64,000 nucleotides of DNA from Streptacidiphilus sp. ASG 303 (GCF_020991365.1 NZ_JAJLRA010000025.1:28168-92167); one strand, 5' to 3'; positions 39,146-49,081 are shown, numbered from the stretch's first letter. Notes: a model not told the origin generated them from the letters alone. Numbers and translations are program-made.

Positions 39146-39388
39146 CTAGGCGCCCCGGCGAGAACGGCTGTCGTCCTCGTCGTCGTCCTCGTCGGCGTAG
39201 TAGTCCGCGTACGCCGCGTAAGGGTCGTCCTCGTCGTCGTCCTCGAACGGCTCGCCGTTCACCGGCGCCGGCTCTTTCGACGGTACGCCCAGCTCCTGGG
39301 ACAGACGGGAAGCGTCGAAGCCGCCGCTGTTGTACTTCAGCTGGCGGGCGACCTTCGTCTGCTTGGCCTTGGCCCGGCCGCGCCCCAT
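39146..39388 (-). CDS. DUF3073 family protein
   Basis: An 80-residue protein of the actinobacterial DUF3073 family. The basic N terminus MGRGRAKAKQTKVARQLKYNS is the hallmark; a very acidic C terminus follows (EDDDEDDPYAAYADYYADEDDDEDD). The split charge suggests binding of nucleic acid or a basic partner, but no function is established. It is transcribed away from vdh and toward purM. The same neighbourhood (SCO4088) is known from S. coelicolor (from memory). Confidence 0.9.
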   Translation of the reverse strand: MGRGRAKAKQTKVARQLKYNSGGFDASRLSQELGVPSKEPAPVNGEPFEDDDEDDPYAAYADYYADEDDDEDDSRSRRGA

Positions 39389-39843
39389 GGGTCGACCCCC
39401 TCAACGACGGGGCTCACGGCCCCGAGTCTGACACGCGTTCATGTTCGGCAACGGCCTCTCCGAACCGAGAGGACCGCTCCTTAGAGCAACAACGGTACCT
39501 GCTTCCGTCGCCGGGCGGTACGCCGCCCGTGCCACGTGGCGCGGAGTTCCGTGCATCGCGAGTGCGTCATTCCTGCTCAAGAGGGTAGCCGACGGCTGCG
39601 GCGGAGGACGGGAGGAGTCCTCCGACCGTCCCGCCGGAGGGCGTCGGGCCCCTCCTGCGGGCCCGCACCCGCCGCACGGGGCCGGAAGGTGAGAACCGCG
39701 TTCTCGTCCCGGCCGCCCCCTCCCGCCCCTCCCGCCGGCCGCCTCCGGCCGCCTCCGGCCGCGTGCCGGCCCCGCCGGGGACGGCGGCCGTCCCCGGCGG
39801 GGGCCCACGCACCGGGGACGGCGCGCGGGCGGCGGTCCGCGCC
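39389..39843. other. 455-bp intergenic region DUF3073-vdh
   Basis: Holds the promoter of the DUF3073 gene at its left end and the vdh terminator at its right end. The middle is Arg/Pro-rich in all frames with short CCGGCCGCCT repeats; no gene is seen. Confidence 0.45.
39770..39802 (-). terminator. vdh terminator
   Basis: Perfect 15-bp arms 39770-39784 and 39788-39802, 41 bases after the vdh stop on the minus strand. Confidence 0.7.
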
Positions 39844-41016
39844 CTACGGGCGGCGGGTGTCCTCCGGCAGCAGGATCGTCCGCAGCCGGCCGACCTCCGA
39901 CATCCGGCGCTCGGCCAGCCGGTCGGCCGCCACCGCCGGCGGCACGCCGTCCGCGGCGGCCAGCGCGAAGATCTCCAGGGTGGTGTCGTAGATCTTCGAC
40001 GCCTTGGTCCGGGCCCGCTCGAAGGAGAAGCCGTGGATCTCGTCGGCCACCTGGATCACGCCGCCGGCGTTCACCACGTAGTCCGGCGCGTACAGGATCC
40101 CGCGGTCGGCCAGGTCCTTCTCCACACCCGGGTGGGCCAGCTGGTTGTTGGCCGCACCGCAGACCACCGAGGCCGTGAGGACGGGCACGGTGGTGTCGCC
40201 CAGCGCGCCGCCGAGGGCGCAGGGGGCGTAGACGTCGAGGTCGGCGCGGATCAGGGCGTCGGTGTCGGCGACCACCTCCACCCCCGGGTGCTCGGCCCGC
40301 ACCCGGGCCAGCGAGGCCTCGTTCACGTCCGCGACCAGCACGGTCGCACCGTCCTCGACCAGGTGCCGCACCAGGTGGTGGCCGACCTTGCCGACACCGG
40401 CGACGCCGACCCGGCGTCCGGCCAGCGTGGGGGCGCCCCACAGGTGCTGCGCGCTGGCGCGCATGCCCTGGAAGACGCCGTAGGCGGTGAGCACCGAGGA
40501 GTCGCCGGCGCCGCCCTGCTCGGGGGAGCGGCCGGTGACCCAGCGGCTCTCGCGGGCGACCACGTCCATGTCGGCGACGTAGGTGCCGACGTCGCAGGCG
40601 GTGATGTAGCGGCCGCGCAGCGACTCCACGAAGCGGCCGTAGGCCCGCAGCAGGGCCTCGGTCTTCACCTGCGCCGGGTCGCCGATGATGACGGCCTTGC
40701 CGCCGCCGTGGTCCAGACCTGCAAGCGCGTTCTTGTAGGACATGCCGCGGGAGAGGTTCAGCGCGTCCTGCACGGCCTCCTCCTCGGAGGCGTACGGGTA
40801 GAAGCGCGTCCCGCCCAGCGCCGGCCCGAGGGCGGTGGAGTGGATGGCGATGACGGCCTTGAGGCCGGAGTGGCGGTCGTGGCAGAGGACGACCTGCTCG
40901 TGCCCGTCGCCGGGGGCCCCCTCGGACCCGCCGCCGAAGATGCGGCCGAGGATTCCGGTGCCGGTGGACGCCCCTGTTCTGGTGGAGGGGGCGGTCTCGC
41001 GGTGTACGTCGGTCAC
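39844..41016 (-). CDS. vdh: Leucine/valine dehydrogenase
   Basis: An NAD-dependent amino-acid dehydrogenase that deaminates valine, leucine and isoleucine to 2-oxo acids, feeding branched-chain precursors for fatty acids and polyketides. The 390 residues show the substrate Lys region [20 protein letters not shown], the glycine-rich LGGTRFYPY, the Rossmann loop [17 protein letters not shown], and [15 protein letters not shown] 41016 has GGGAG about 9 nt upstream on this strand. The first 40 residues are a Thr/Gly-rich extension. The place beside bldC matches the Streptomyces vdh locus (SCO4089 from memory). Confidence 0.93.
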   Translation of the reverse strand: MTDVHRETAPSTRTGASTGTGILGRIFGGGSEGAPGDGHEQVVLCHDRHSGLKAVIAIHSTALGPALGGTRFYPYASEEEAVQDALNLSRGMSYKNALAGLDHGGGKAVIIGDPAQVKTEALLRAYGRFVESLRGRYITACDVGTYVADMDVVARESRWVTGRSPEQGGAGDSSVLTAYGVFQGMRASAQHLWGAPTLAGRRVGVAGVGKVGHHLVRHLVEDGATVLVADVNEASLARVRAEHPGVEVVADTDALIRADLDVYAPCALGGALGDTTVPVLTASVVCGAANNQLAHPGVEKDLADRGILYAPDYVVNAGGVIQVADEIHGFSFERARTKASKIYDTTLEIFALAAADGVPPAVAADRLAERRMSEVGRLRTILLPEDTRRP

Positions 41017-41195
41017 TGTGGTGACTCCCGTGTGTACAGGCCCGCTGCTGTGGGTGCGGGCGCCTGACCGAAGCGTAGGACCTGGGAGGGGCCGGGGGTA
41101 TGCGGCGGACGGCGGATGTCACCTGGCCGGGCGCCGGGCGGAGAACCCGGCCCTTCCCTCCCCGGCGCGGGGCGCCGCGTGCGACGATGCCATGC

Positions 41196-42224
41196 GTGAC
41201 CGCCGTGCGCACCTCGGTGCTCCCCCCGTACGCCGCCTATCTGCGCGTGTACGAGCCGCTGGCCGCCTTCCCGGAGCCCGAGCGGGCCCACTGGCAGGCG
41301 TTCGCGGCGGAGCGGCACGCCGACGCGGCACCCCCCGGCACCCCGCCCTCGGCGCTGCACGAGCGCCGCCGCAGCCTCGCCGAGCTGGTGACGGTGACCC
41401 CCAAGGCGCTGCCGGAGCGCGAGAGCGGCGGTGCGCTGCTGCGGGTGGTGGACGGGGTCACCTACGTCTGCCCGTCGCGGATCAGGCTGCGCAGCTGGCT
41501 GGCCCTGGAGGAGCTCAAGCAGGAGCTCCCGGCGCCGCTGCTGGACGCGGTGCTGCCGCCGGCGGTGCGCGAGCAGGCGGAGGCGGACTGGGAGCGGTGG
41601 CGCGGCGAGCACCCGGACACCCGGCCGTGGATCCTCACCCGCACCTGGCACGTGCCCGTGCGGTGGTTCCTGCTCTTCTCGGACGAGGAGCGGCGCTTCT
41701 CGCCCTCCCTGCCGGCCGCCCCGGACACCCCTGCCGCCCCGTCCGCCTCTGCCACCCCGTCCGGCCCGGCCGCCCCGTCCGGCCCTGCCACCCCGTCCGC
41801 CCCGGACGGTCAGGCCGGTCCCGGCGGTCCCGGGGAGCGCGCCGCGGCGGGGGAGGGGGCCGGACCGGCCCGGAGCGCGGCGCCGGCGCTCTTCTACCTG
41901 ACGCCGATGGCGCAGGCCCGCCGCCGGTTCGCCCGCGGTTACCGGGTGCTGCGGGAGAACCTCGAGGAGGGCCCGCTGGTCTCGGGGGTGGAGCAGGTGG
42001 GCCGGTGGCTCGAGGAGTTCCACCCCCGGTCGCTGGTGGAGCTGGACTACGGCGGCCTGGTGCACGCGATCCCGGAGGAGCGGCTGGCCGCGGACCGGTC
42101 GGCGGCCGAGGTGGCGGAGGGGGTCGCCGCCCTGCGGGCGGGCGACGGGACCCGTGCGGGCCAGCTGTACCGCAGCGTGACCGAGCGCTGGCGCGCCGTG
42201 CAGGAGCTGCTGTACGCCAACTGA
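41196..42224 (+). CDS. Conserved hypothetical protein next to bldC
   Basis: A 342-residue soluble protein with no recognised domain. It opens VTAVRTSVLPPYAAYLRVYEPLAAFPEPERAHWQAFAAER and contains WILTRTWHVPVRWFLLFSDEERRFSP, then a Pro/Ala/Ser linker with 15-bp coding repeats (residues 180-225), then FYLTPMAQARRRFARGYRVLRENLEEGPL and a final helical region. GTG 41196 is preferred (GACGAT 7 nt upstream); ATG 41187 is an in-frame alternative. It is the constant neighbour of bldC in streptomycetes (SCO4090 from memory). Function unknown. Confidence 0.75.
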   Translation: MTAVRTSVLPPYAAYLRVYEPLAAFPEPERAHWQAFAAERHADAAPPGTPPSALHERRRSLAELVTVTPKALPERESGGALLRVVDGVTYVCPSRIRLRSWLALEELKQELPAPLLDAVLPPAVREQAEADWERWRGEHPDTRPWILTRTWHVPVRWFLLFSDEERRFSPSLPAAPDTPAAPSASATPSGPAAPSGPATPSAPDGQAGPGGPGERAAAGEGAGPARSAAPALFYLTPMAQARRRFARGYRVLRENLEEGPLVSGVEQVGRWLEEFHPRSLVELDYGGLVHAIPEERLAADRSAAEVAEGVAALRAGDGTRAGQLYRSVTERWRAVQELLYAN

Positions 42225-42789
42225 GGCCGCCCCCCGCGGCCTGCTGGCGGTTTCCTGCCAGTGCCTGATCGCGCCAGGTCCGAACCGGCGGACTCGTCGG
42301 ACATGCGTGGCATCCTGCGTATCGACACGGCAGGACGCGCTTCACGCCTTCCGGGACCTAGGTCCGGTTTTGGGACGATGCCTCGCGAACGTGACGCTAC
42401 TCACCGTTGACGTGAAGTGGTCCCTATGTGTCAAAATAGGACAACCGGTCCAGCTCTCTGCTGGCATGCCCACTTTTGGGTGGATCCAAGGGGGGATGAG
42501 ATCTTTGCGGAGAGCGTTCCGTGTGACGGTGTCATGACTGTTCGTCACATCGGAGTGACTGTCCGCTATGGCATGGTCCATCGCCATCCGTCGACCTTGG
42601 CCCCCTGCGGTGCCGATTCCGGCGGTTTGGCCGATGGCGTTGGACGGATGGTGTAGTTGTAGTCCCCAGGACAAGCCGTTCGTCCTATTACCGACTCGGC
42701 CTGTGTATGTCATTTCGGGCATCGCGGGCCAAGGTGCAGAATTTGAAGGAAAGAACCGTGTTGGTTCGGTTCTCCCGAGGAGGCCGCTC
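42225..42789. other. 565-bp bldC upstream region
   Basis: Clearly less G+C-rich than its surroundings. A possible promoter is TTGACG (42407-42412) with CAAAAT 19 bp downstream, which would give a leader of about 340 nt. A dyad GAACC-N5-GGTTC lies at 42753-42767 just before the ribosome-binding site. GTGAC/GTCAC arms lie near 42520-42550. No protein gene is convincing here. Confidence 0.45.
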
Positions 42790-42996
42790 ATGACCGCTCG
42801 AACCCCTGACGCCGAGCCGCTGCTGACGCCGGCTGAGGTCGCCACCATGTTCCGCGTTGACCCCAAGACGGTCACCCGCTGGGCCAAGGCAGGCAAGCTG
42901 ACGTCCATTCGCACGCTCGGCGGGCACCGCCGCTACCGCGAGGCCGAGGTCCGCGCCCTGCTTGCGGGTATCCCGCAGCAGCGCAGCGAGGCCTGA
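42790..42996 (+). CDS. bldC: Developmental regulator BldC
   Basis: A 68-residue MerR-type DNA-binding protein lacking an effector domain; BldC controls entry into aerial growth and antibiotic production, binding cooperatively to direct repeats. The winged helix-turn-helix covers LLTPAEVATMFRVDPKTVTRWAKAGKLTS followed by the wing RTLGGHRRYREAEV. ATG 42790 has GAGGAGG 6 nt upstream. Sequence and length agree with S. coelicolor BldC as I know it. The long upstream region suggests complex control. Confidence 0.97.
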   Translation: MTARTPDAEPLLTPAEVATMFRVDPKTVTRWAKAGKLTSIRTLGGHRRYREAEVRALLAGIPQQRSEA

Positions 42997-43660
42997 CGCT
43001 TCGACGGCGGCCCTTCCGGGGCCTCCGGGCGGCCGGACGTCAGCGAAACGTCCGTCCTCCCCGGTCCTGGGGCTCAGGGCTCCCCCGTGCACGCGACAAG
43101 AGGTCGTATCGGACTCCGCCGGGTCCGATGCGGCCTCTCGGCGTTTCCGGCCCCTGCGCGCCGCTCCCGCACCGCCCGAAGGGGGGCATCCGGGACGAGT
43201 GCAATTTCACATGTTAAATCGCCGGGCCCGGAGGAGGGGTCTCCGCACCCCGTTTTCCGACCGGTTCAGGTGACTCCCGTCACACCCGCCGCCCTCTTGC
43301 GCCCTGCGGAGCGGTGCGATATTGGTCCAGACCTCCGCGCGGTCCTCCCCCTCGGACCGCCCGACAGTACACCGGGCCGTCCGCCCCGCCGTACCCGCCG
43401 ATCGGCGGGTCCCGCCCCGGCGGGGCCCGGGGCGCGGCCCACGGGCCGACGGGTACGGCGGGGCGGACCGGGGCCGCGGGCGGACGCCGGCGTGCGGGCG
43501 CGCGGGCGCGCGGGGTCCGGGGGAGGGGCCGCACGTCCGCACGCCGCGGGCCGCCGCGTCGCCCGTGCGACCCGCGCGGCTCGTGCCGCCGGAACCGCCC
43601 GTGCGACCCGTGCCGCCCGTGCGGTGCGGAAACGCGCGCGGGCGTCGCCGGGCACGGGAA
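42997..43660. other. About 660 bp between bldC and tRNA-Asp, no gene
   Basis: The left part holds an A+T-rich near-palindrome (ATTTCACATGTTAAAT at 43204-43219) unusual in this genome. The right part (43360-43640) is extremely G+C-rich simple sequence with GCCCGTGCGACCC-type repeats. All long frames here are low-complexity Arg/Pro/Ala sequence and are not believed. Confidence 0.5.
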
Positions 43661-43702
43661 ACGCGAGAGGCCCGGAACCTCGCGGTTCCGGGCCTCTCGC
43701 GT
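43661..43702 (-). terminator. tRNA-Asp terminator
   Basis: Perfect 19-bp stem 43661-43679 with 43684-43702, 4-nt loop, directly after the tRNA 3' end on the minus strand. Confidence 0.8.
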
Positions 43703-43706
43703 GATG

Positions 43707-43780
43707 CGATCCCGACGGGACTTGAACCCGCGACCTCCACCTTGACAGGGTGGCGAGCTAACCAACTGCTCCACGGGACC
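43707..43780 (-). tRNA. tRNA-Asp (GTC anticodon)
   Basis: Minus strand: the acceptor GGTCCCG pairs with CGGGATC. The D arm is GAGCAGTTGGTTAGCTC, the anticodon loop CTGTCAA carries GTC, and the T loop is GTTCAAGTC. The discriminator is G; CCA is not encoded. Confidence 0.95.
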
Positions 43781-43909
43781 AGGATCTTTCGCCGCCGCTC
43801 GCGCGGTGACATCACAGATGCTACTGCATACGGAGCCCCAGGTCGAACCACCTCGCGGGCGCCGGGCGGACGCTCCCCCCGGCCGCCCCGCGCCGCCCCC
43901 GGGGGCGGC

Positions 43910-43938
43910 CCGCAGGACGGCCCCGCGCCGTCCTGCGG
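43910..43938 (-). terminator. hrpA terminator
   Basis: Perfect 12-bp stem 43910-43921 with 43927-43938, 41 bases after the hrpA stop on the minus strand. Confidence 0.65.
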
Positions 43939-43978
43939 ACACCCCGGCCCGGCGGGCCGGGCGGCCTGCCCCGGAGGG

Positions 43979-46900
43979 TCAGGCGGCGGCCGCCGCCCGG
44001 TCCATGGCCTTGCTGATCCGCTTCTCCGAGACCGGCGTCGGCGTGCCCAGCGTCTGGGCGAAGAACGACACCCGCAGCTCCTCCAGCATCCACCGGATCT
44101 GCAGCAGCTCCTCCGAGGGCCGCTGCCCTGCTGGCACGGACGCCAGCAGCTCCGCGTACTCCTCCTGCAGCTGCTGGACCCGCCGCAGGTGCTGCAGGTC
44201 CCGCTGCGGGTGGTCCGGCAGGGCCTCCAGGCGGCGCTCGGCCGCCAGCAGGTACCGCCGCAGGTCGGGCAGCCGCGCCCACCCCGTCTCCGTGACGAAG
44301 CCGGGGTGGACCAGCGACGCCAGCTGCGCCCGCACGTCCGACACCGCGGGCAGCAGCACCGGGCTGCCGACCGTCTTCAGCCGGTTGGTCGCCCGCTGGA
44401 AGGCGATCAGGGCGGAGGCCGTCCTGAGCGTGGTGTCCGCCGCCGTCTCGTACAGGTCGGCCCGCACCCGGTCGCGCAGCGCGGCGAAGCCCTCCGCGTC
44501 CCAGGCCGGGCCGCCCGCGTCCGCCATGAGCCGGTCCACGGCGCAGGAGACGACGTCGTCGAAGAGGGCGGCGACCGACCCGTGCGGGTTGTTGGCGAGG
44601 GCGAGCTTGGCCTGGTTGCCGAGCCGGCCCTGGATGGACTTCACGGGGGAGGGGCAGGTCAGCACCAGGAGGCGGCGCGTGCCGGCCCACATGGCGTGCG
44701 CCTGCTCCTCGGGCGTGTCGAGGAGCCGGACCGCCACGGTGGCGCCGTCGTCCACCAGCGCCGGGTAGGCCCGGATGGCGTGGCCGCGGCTGCGCCGCTC
44801 GAAGGTGCGCGGCAGCGCCGGGACGCCCTCGGGCCAGCCGGTCAGGCCCTCCTGCTCCAGCCCGTGCCCGGAGGCGGCGGAGGAGAGGGTGGCCTTGAGC
44901 TTCGGCTTGAGCCGCAGCCGCAGCTCCTCCAGGTCCTTGGACTCGGCGAGCCTCCGCCGCCGCTCGTCCACCACCCGGAAGGTGACCTGGAGGTGGTCCG
45001 GGACCGGCGTCTGCCCCCACGCCTCGGGCGGGACGGTCACGCCGGTCATCCGCCGCAGCTCCCGCTCCAGCGCCGGCAGCAGGGGCTCCTGGCGCGGCGT
45101 CAGCTTCTGCAGCACGGCCTTGGCGAAGTTCGGCGCGGGCACGAAGTTGCGGCGCACCGCCTTGGGCAGCGAGCGGATCAGCGCCGTGACCAGGTCCTCC
45201 CGGAGGCCGGGGATCTGCCAGTCGAAGCCCTCGGAGGTGACCTGGTTGAGCACCGGCAGCGGCACGTGGACGGTGACGCCGTCGGCGTCGCTGCCCGGCT
45301 CGAACTGGTAGGTCAGCCGCAGGCGGAGCTTCCCCTGCTGCCAGTGGTCGGGGTAGTCCTCCTCGGTGACGCCGCCCGCCGACTCGTTGATCAGCATCGA
45401 CTTCTCGAAGTTGAGCAGGTCCGGCTGCTCGCGCCGGGCCTTCTTCCACCAGGAGTCGAAGTGGCGGGCCGAGACGACGTCCTCGGGCAGCCGCTGGTCG
45501 TAGAAGTCGAACAGGGTCTCGTCGTCGACGAGGATGTCGCGGCGGCGGGCCCGGTTCTCCAGCTCCTCCACCTCGGAGAGGAGCCTGCGGTTCTCGGCGA
45601 AGAAGCGGTGGTGGGTCTCCCAGTCGCCCTCCACCAGGGCGTTGCGGATGAACAGCTCCCGGCACAGCTCCGGGTCGATCCGGCCGTAGTTGACCTTGCG
45701 CTGGGCGACGATCGGCACGCCGTACAGCGTCACCTTCTCGTACGCCATGACGGCGCCGGCCTTCTTCTCCCAGTGCGGCTCGCTGTACGTGCGCTTGACG
45801 AGGTGCCCGGCGAGCGGCTCCACCCACTCCGGCTCGATCCGCGCGTTGATCCGCGCCCACAGCCGGGAGGTCTCCACCAGCTCCGCCGACATCACCCAGC
45901 GCGGCGGCTTCTTGAACAGGCCGGAGCCGGGGAAGACCGCGAAGCGGGCGCCGCGCGCGCCGACGTACTCGCGCTTCTCGACATCCATCAGGCCGATGTG
46001 GGAGAGCAGGCCGGCCAGCAGCGAGGTGTGGATGCGCTGCGCGTCGGGCTCGGCGTCCGGTGCGGCGTCGGCCACGTGGACGCCCAGCTGCCGCGCCACG
46101 GTCCGCAGCTGGCTGTGGATGTCCTGCCACTCCCGTATCCGCAGGTAGTTGAGGAACTCGTTGCGGCACATGCGGCGGAACGCGGAGGAGGAGAGCTCCC
46201 GCTGCTGCTCGCGGACGTACCGCCACAGGTTGAGGTAGGCGAGGAAGTCGGAGGTCTCGTCGGCGAAGCGGCGGTGCTTCTCGTCCGCCGCCTGCTTCTT
46301 CTCGCCCGGCCGCTCCCGCGGGTCCTGGATGGAGAGCGCCGCCGCGATCACCATGACCTCGTGCACGCAGCCGTTGCGGTCGGCCTCCAGCACCATGCGG
46401 GCCAGGCGCGGGTCGACCGGCAGCTGGGCCAGTTTGCGGCCGAGCGGGGTGAGGCGCTTGCGGTGGTCCTTCTGCTCGGGGTCCAGGGCGCCCAGCTCGT
46501 GCAGCAGGTGGACGCCGTCGCGGATGTTGCGGGAGTCCGGCGGGTCGATGAAGGGGAAGGCCGCGATGTCGCCGAGGCCCGCGGCGGTCATCTGCAGGAT
46601 GACCGACGCCAGGTTGGTGCGCAGGATCTCCGCGTCGGTGAACTCCGGCCGGGAGAGGAAGTCCTCCTCCGAGTAGAGCCGGATGCAGATGCCGTCGGAG
46701 GTGCGGCCGCAGCGGCCCTTGCGCTGGTTGGCGCTGGCCTGGCTGACCGCCTCGATGGGCAGCCGCTGCACCTTGGTGCGGTGGCTGTACCGGGAGATGC
46801 GGGCGGTGCCGGGGTCGATGACGTACTTGATGCCGGGGACGGTCAGCGAGGTCTCGGCCACGTTGGTGGCCAGCACGATCCGCCGGCCGCGGTGCGCCTG

Positions 46901-47926
46901 GAAGACCCGGTGCTGCTCGGCGGAGGAGAGCCGCGCGTACAGCGGCAGCACCTCGGTGTCCCGCAGCCGCAGCTTCTCCAGGGCGTCCGCGGTGTCGCGG
47001 ATCTCCCGCTCGCCGGAGAGGAAGACCAGGATGTCGCCCGGCCCCTCGGCCTGGAGCTCCACGGCTGCGTCGCAGATCGCCTGCACCTGGTCGCGGTCGC
47101 GGTCCCGGTCGGTGTCGTCGGCGCCGTCGCCCTCCTCGGCCAGGGGGCGGTAGCGGACCTCCACGGGGTAGGTCCGGCCCGAGACCTCGATGATCGGGGC
47201 GTCGGAGAAGTGCCGGGAGAACCGCTCCGGGTCGATGGTCGCGGAGGTGATCACGACCTTGAGGTCGGGGCGGCGCGGCAGCAGCTGCTTGAGGTAGCCG
47301 AGGATGAAGTCGATGTTGAGGCTGCGCTCGTGCGCCTCGTCGATGATCAGGGTGTCGTACTGGCGCAGCTCGCGGTCGGTCTGGATCTCCGCGAGGAGGA
47401 TGCCGTCCGTCATCAGCTTGACCAGGGTGTCCCGGCCGACCTGGTCGGTGAAGCGGACCTTCCAGCCCACCGCCTCGCCGAGCGGCGTCTCCAGCTCCTC
47501 GGCGACCCGCTCGGCGACCGTGCGGGCCGCGATCCGCCGCGGCTGGGTGTGGCCCACCAGGCCGCGCACGCCCCGCCCGAGCTCCAGGCAGATCTTGGGG
47601 ATCTGGGTGGTCTTGCCCGACCCGGTCTCACCCGCGACGATCACCACCTGGTGGTCGCGGATCGCCGCCAGGATGTCGTCCTTCTTGCGGCTGACCGGCA
47701 GCTCGGGGGGATAGGTGATCTTCGGTACGGCGGCCCGTCGCTGCTCGACCCGCAGCTCGGCCTCGGCGATCTCGGCCTCGATCTCCGCGGCGATCGTGCC
47801 GCGGGCGTCGGGGTCGCGCACCCGGCGGGCGCCGTCCAGCCGCCGCTCCAGCCGCCGCTGGTCGCGCAGCGTCAGCTCGGGCAGGCGGGCCTGCAGGTCG
47901 GCGAAGGGAGAACTCACGGACGGCAT
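43979..47926 (-). CDS. hrpA: ATP-dependent RNA helicase HrpA
   Basis: A 1315-residue DEAH-box helicase that unwinds RNA and in other bacteria rescues stalled ribosomes. Motifs in order are GETGSGKTTQIP (I), TQPRRIAARTVAERVA (Ia), DEAHERSLNIDF (II), VVITSATID (III), LVFLSGEREI (IV), VLATNVAETSLTVPGI (V) and QRKGRCGRTSDG (VI), followed by the winged helix, OB and long C-terminal HrpA-specific regions. Length is normal for HrpA. ATG 47926 (MPSVSSPF) was chosen over ATG 47932, because GACCGT ends 6 nt before it and no ribosome-binding site exists; longer starts read as noise. Confidence 0.95.
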   Translation of the reverse strand: MPSVSSPFADLQARLPELTLRDQRRLERRLDGARRVRDPDARGTIAAEIEAEIAEAELRVEQRRAAVPKITYPPELPVSRKKDDILAAIRDHQVVIVAGETGSGKTTQIPKICLELGRGVRGLVGHTQPRRIAARTVAERVAEELETPLGEAVGWKVRFTDQVGRDTLVKLMTDGILLAEIQTDRELRQYDTLIIDEAHERSLNIDFILGYLKQLLPRRPDLKVVITSATIDPERFSRHFSDAPIIEVSGRTYPVEVRYRPLAEEGDGADDTDRDRDRDQVQAICDAAVELQAEGPGDILVFLSGEREIRDTADALEKLRLRDTEVLPLYARLSSAEQHRVFQAHRGRRIVLATNVAETSLTVPGIKYVIDPGTARISRYSHRTKVQRLPIEAVSQASANQRKGRCGRTSDGICIRLYSEEDFLSRPEFTDAEILRTNLASVILQMTAAGLGDIAAFPFIDPPDSRNIRDGVHLLHELGALDPEQKDHRKRLTPLGRKLAQLPVDPRLARMVLEADRNGCVHEVMVIAAALSIQDPRERPGEKKQAADEKHRRFADETSDFLAYLNLWRYVREQQRELSSSAFRRMCRNEFLNYLRIREWQDIHSQLRTVARQLGVHVADAAPDAEPDAQRIHTSLLAGLLSHIGLMDVEKREYVGARGARFAVFPGSGLFKKPPRWVMSAELVETSRLWARINARIEPEWVEPLAGHLVKRTYSEPHWEKKAGAVMAYEKVTLYGVPIVAQRKVNYGRIDPELCRELFIRNALVEGDWETHHRFFAENRRLLSEVEELENRARRRDILVDDETLFDFYDQRLPEDVVSARHFDSWWKKARREQPDLLNFEKSMLINESAGGVTEEDYPDHWQQGKLRLRLTYQFEPGSDADGVTVHVPLPVLNQVTSEGFDWQIPGLREDLVTALIRSLPKAVRRNFVPAPNFAKAVLQKLTPRQEPLLPALERELRRMTGVTVPPEAWGQTPVPDHLQVTFRVVDERRRRLAESKDLEELRLRLKPKLKATLSSAASGHGLEQEGLTGWPEGVPALPRTFERRSRGHAIRAYPALVDDGATVAVRLLDTPEEQAHAMWAGTRRLLVLTCPSPVKSIQGRLGNQAKLALANNPHGSVAALFDDVVSCAVDRLMADAGGPAWDAEGFAALRDRVRADLYETAADTTLRTASALIAFQRATNRLKTVGSPVLLPAVSDVRAQLASLVHPGFVTETGWARLPDLRRYLLAAERRLEALPDHPQRDLQHLRRVQQLQEEYAELLASVPAGQRPSEELLQIRWMLEELRVSFFAQTLGTPTPVSEKRISKAMDRAAAAA

Positions 47927-48184
47927 CCCCATACGGTCGCAAGAAACGGCGTGCGGCCGCACGCGGGTTTCCCCCGCGGGCATGCCGCTGTCGACAGCAT
48001 CGCTGCCAACAGCAAGTGTGCGGCATCCGCCTTCCGCTTCCGGGACCGGCCGGGCGCGCGGCGGCCGCCGCCGGCCTGCCACGGCCCGGCCCGGCCCCCG
48101 TGCCAGGCCAGGCCCCGGCGTCGGCCCAGGCCCGGCCCCGGGCCCGGCCCCGGCCCCGGCGTCGGTCCAGGCCCGGCCCCGGCG

Positions 48185-49081
48185 TCAAGCGGATCCGGTC
48201 CGCGCCGCCAGCCCCAGCAGCGCGGACATCCGCGCCGCGGCCGAGGGAGCCGCGTCCCCGCAGCAGTTGTTGAACAGCACGTGCACCTCGGCCGCGTCCC
48301 CGGCCAGCGACCGGATCCGGGGGACCCACTCCGCCAGCTCCCCCTCCGTGTAGCGGTGCCGGAACCGCTCCGTCCGGTCGCCCCCGGACCAGGCGGGGCT
48401 GCGCCCGTGGAAGCGCACCACCGACAGCCGCCCCGAGGAGGCGGCCGCGACCGGCGGCACCGACGCAGCCTGCCCCTGGACCGTGTCCGCGCAGACCAGC
48501 GGCAGGCCGTGGCTCCGCAGGAAGTCCAGCGTCCCCTCGCGCCGCGCCCCCTCCTCCAGCCACGCGCCGTTGCGGAACTCCACGCCCACCCGGTACGGCG
48601 CGCAGCGCCTGCGGCACTCCAGCAGGTACTCCCGTGCCTGCGGCCCCGGCCGGAACCACGGCGGGAACTGCAGCAGGACCGACCCCAGCCGGCCGGCCTC
48701 GTGCAGCGGCCGCAGCGCCCCCAGGAACCTCTCCCACACCTCGTCCACGGCCCCCGGCGGCAGGTCGTCCGCGTAGACCGTCGGACGCCCGGTGTGCGGC
48801 CGCATCGCGGCCGGCAGCGCGGCCGCCCGCGTCGGGTGCCGGGTTAGGAGCGAGAACGCCTTCACGTCGAAGACGAAGCCCGGCGGCGTCCGCTCCACCC
48901 ACAGCAGGCTGTTGCGTCCGCTGGGCAGCGCGTAGTACGTCGCGTCCACCTCGACCAGCGGGAAGCGGGCGGCATAGTGGCGCAGCCTCTCCTCCGCCGA
49001 GCGGGCGTCGGGCGGGTACCACCCGGACTCCGCGAGCGCCGGGTCCGTCCACGAGCAGGTGCCGACCAGGATGCGTCCCAT
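48185..49081 (-). CDS. DUF72 family protein
   Basis: A 298-residue TIM-barrel protein of the DUF72 (YecE) family. Hallmarks are ILVGTCSWTDPALAESGWYPP at the start, FPLVEVDATYYALPS, FDVKAFSLLTRH, VLLQFPPWF, VGVEFRNGAWLEEG, and near the end the HVLFNNCCGDAAP segment that usually reads YFNNHxxG. Function is not established; the fold suggests a sugar or nucleic-acid enzyme. ATG 49081 fits the conserved N terminus. A tract of repeats (GGCCCCGGCGTCGG-type) lies just after the stop, 48090-48184. Confidence 0.88.
   Translation of the reverse strand: MGRILVGTCSWTDPALAESGWYPPDARSAEERLRHYAARFPLVEVDATYYALPSGRNSLLWVERTPPGFVFDVKAFSLLTRHPTRAAALPAAMRPHTGRPTVYADDLPPGAVDEVWERFLGALRPLHEAGRLGSVLLQFPPWFRPGPQAREYLLECRRRCAPYRVGVEFRNGAWLEEGARREGTLDFLRSHGLPLVCADTVQGQAASVPPVAAASSGRLSVVRFHGRSPAWSGGDRTERFRHRYTEGELAEWVPRIRSLAGDAAEVHVLFNNCCGDAAPSAAARMSALLGLAARTGSA

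Noticed and set aside
42997..43660. Several 100-200-codon frames between bldC and tRNA-Asp
   Set aside because: All are Arg/Pro/Ala simple-sequence translations on both strands without ribosome-binding sites or recognisable domains.
43322..48847. A 1841-codon open frame on the plus strand across hrpA
   Set aside because: It runs antisense to the clearly coding hrpA gene, consists of Arg/Pro/Gly/Leu-rich low-complexity sequence and has no domain; long antisense frames are expected at this G+C content.
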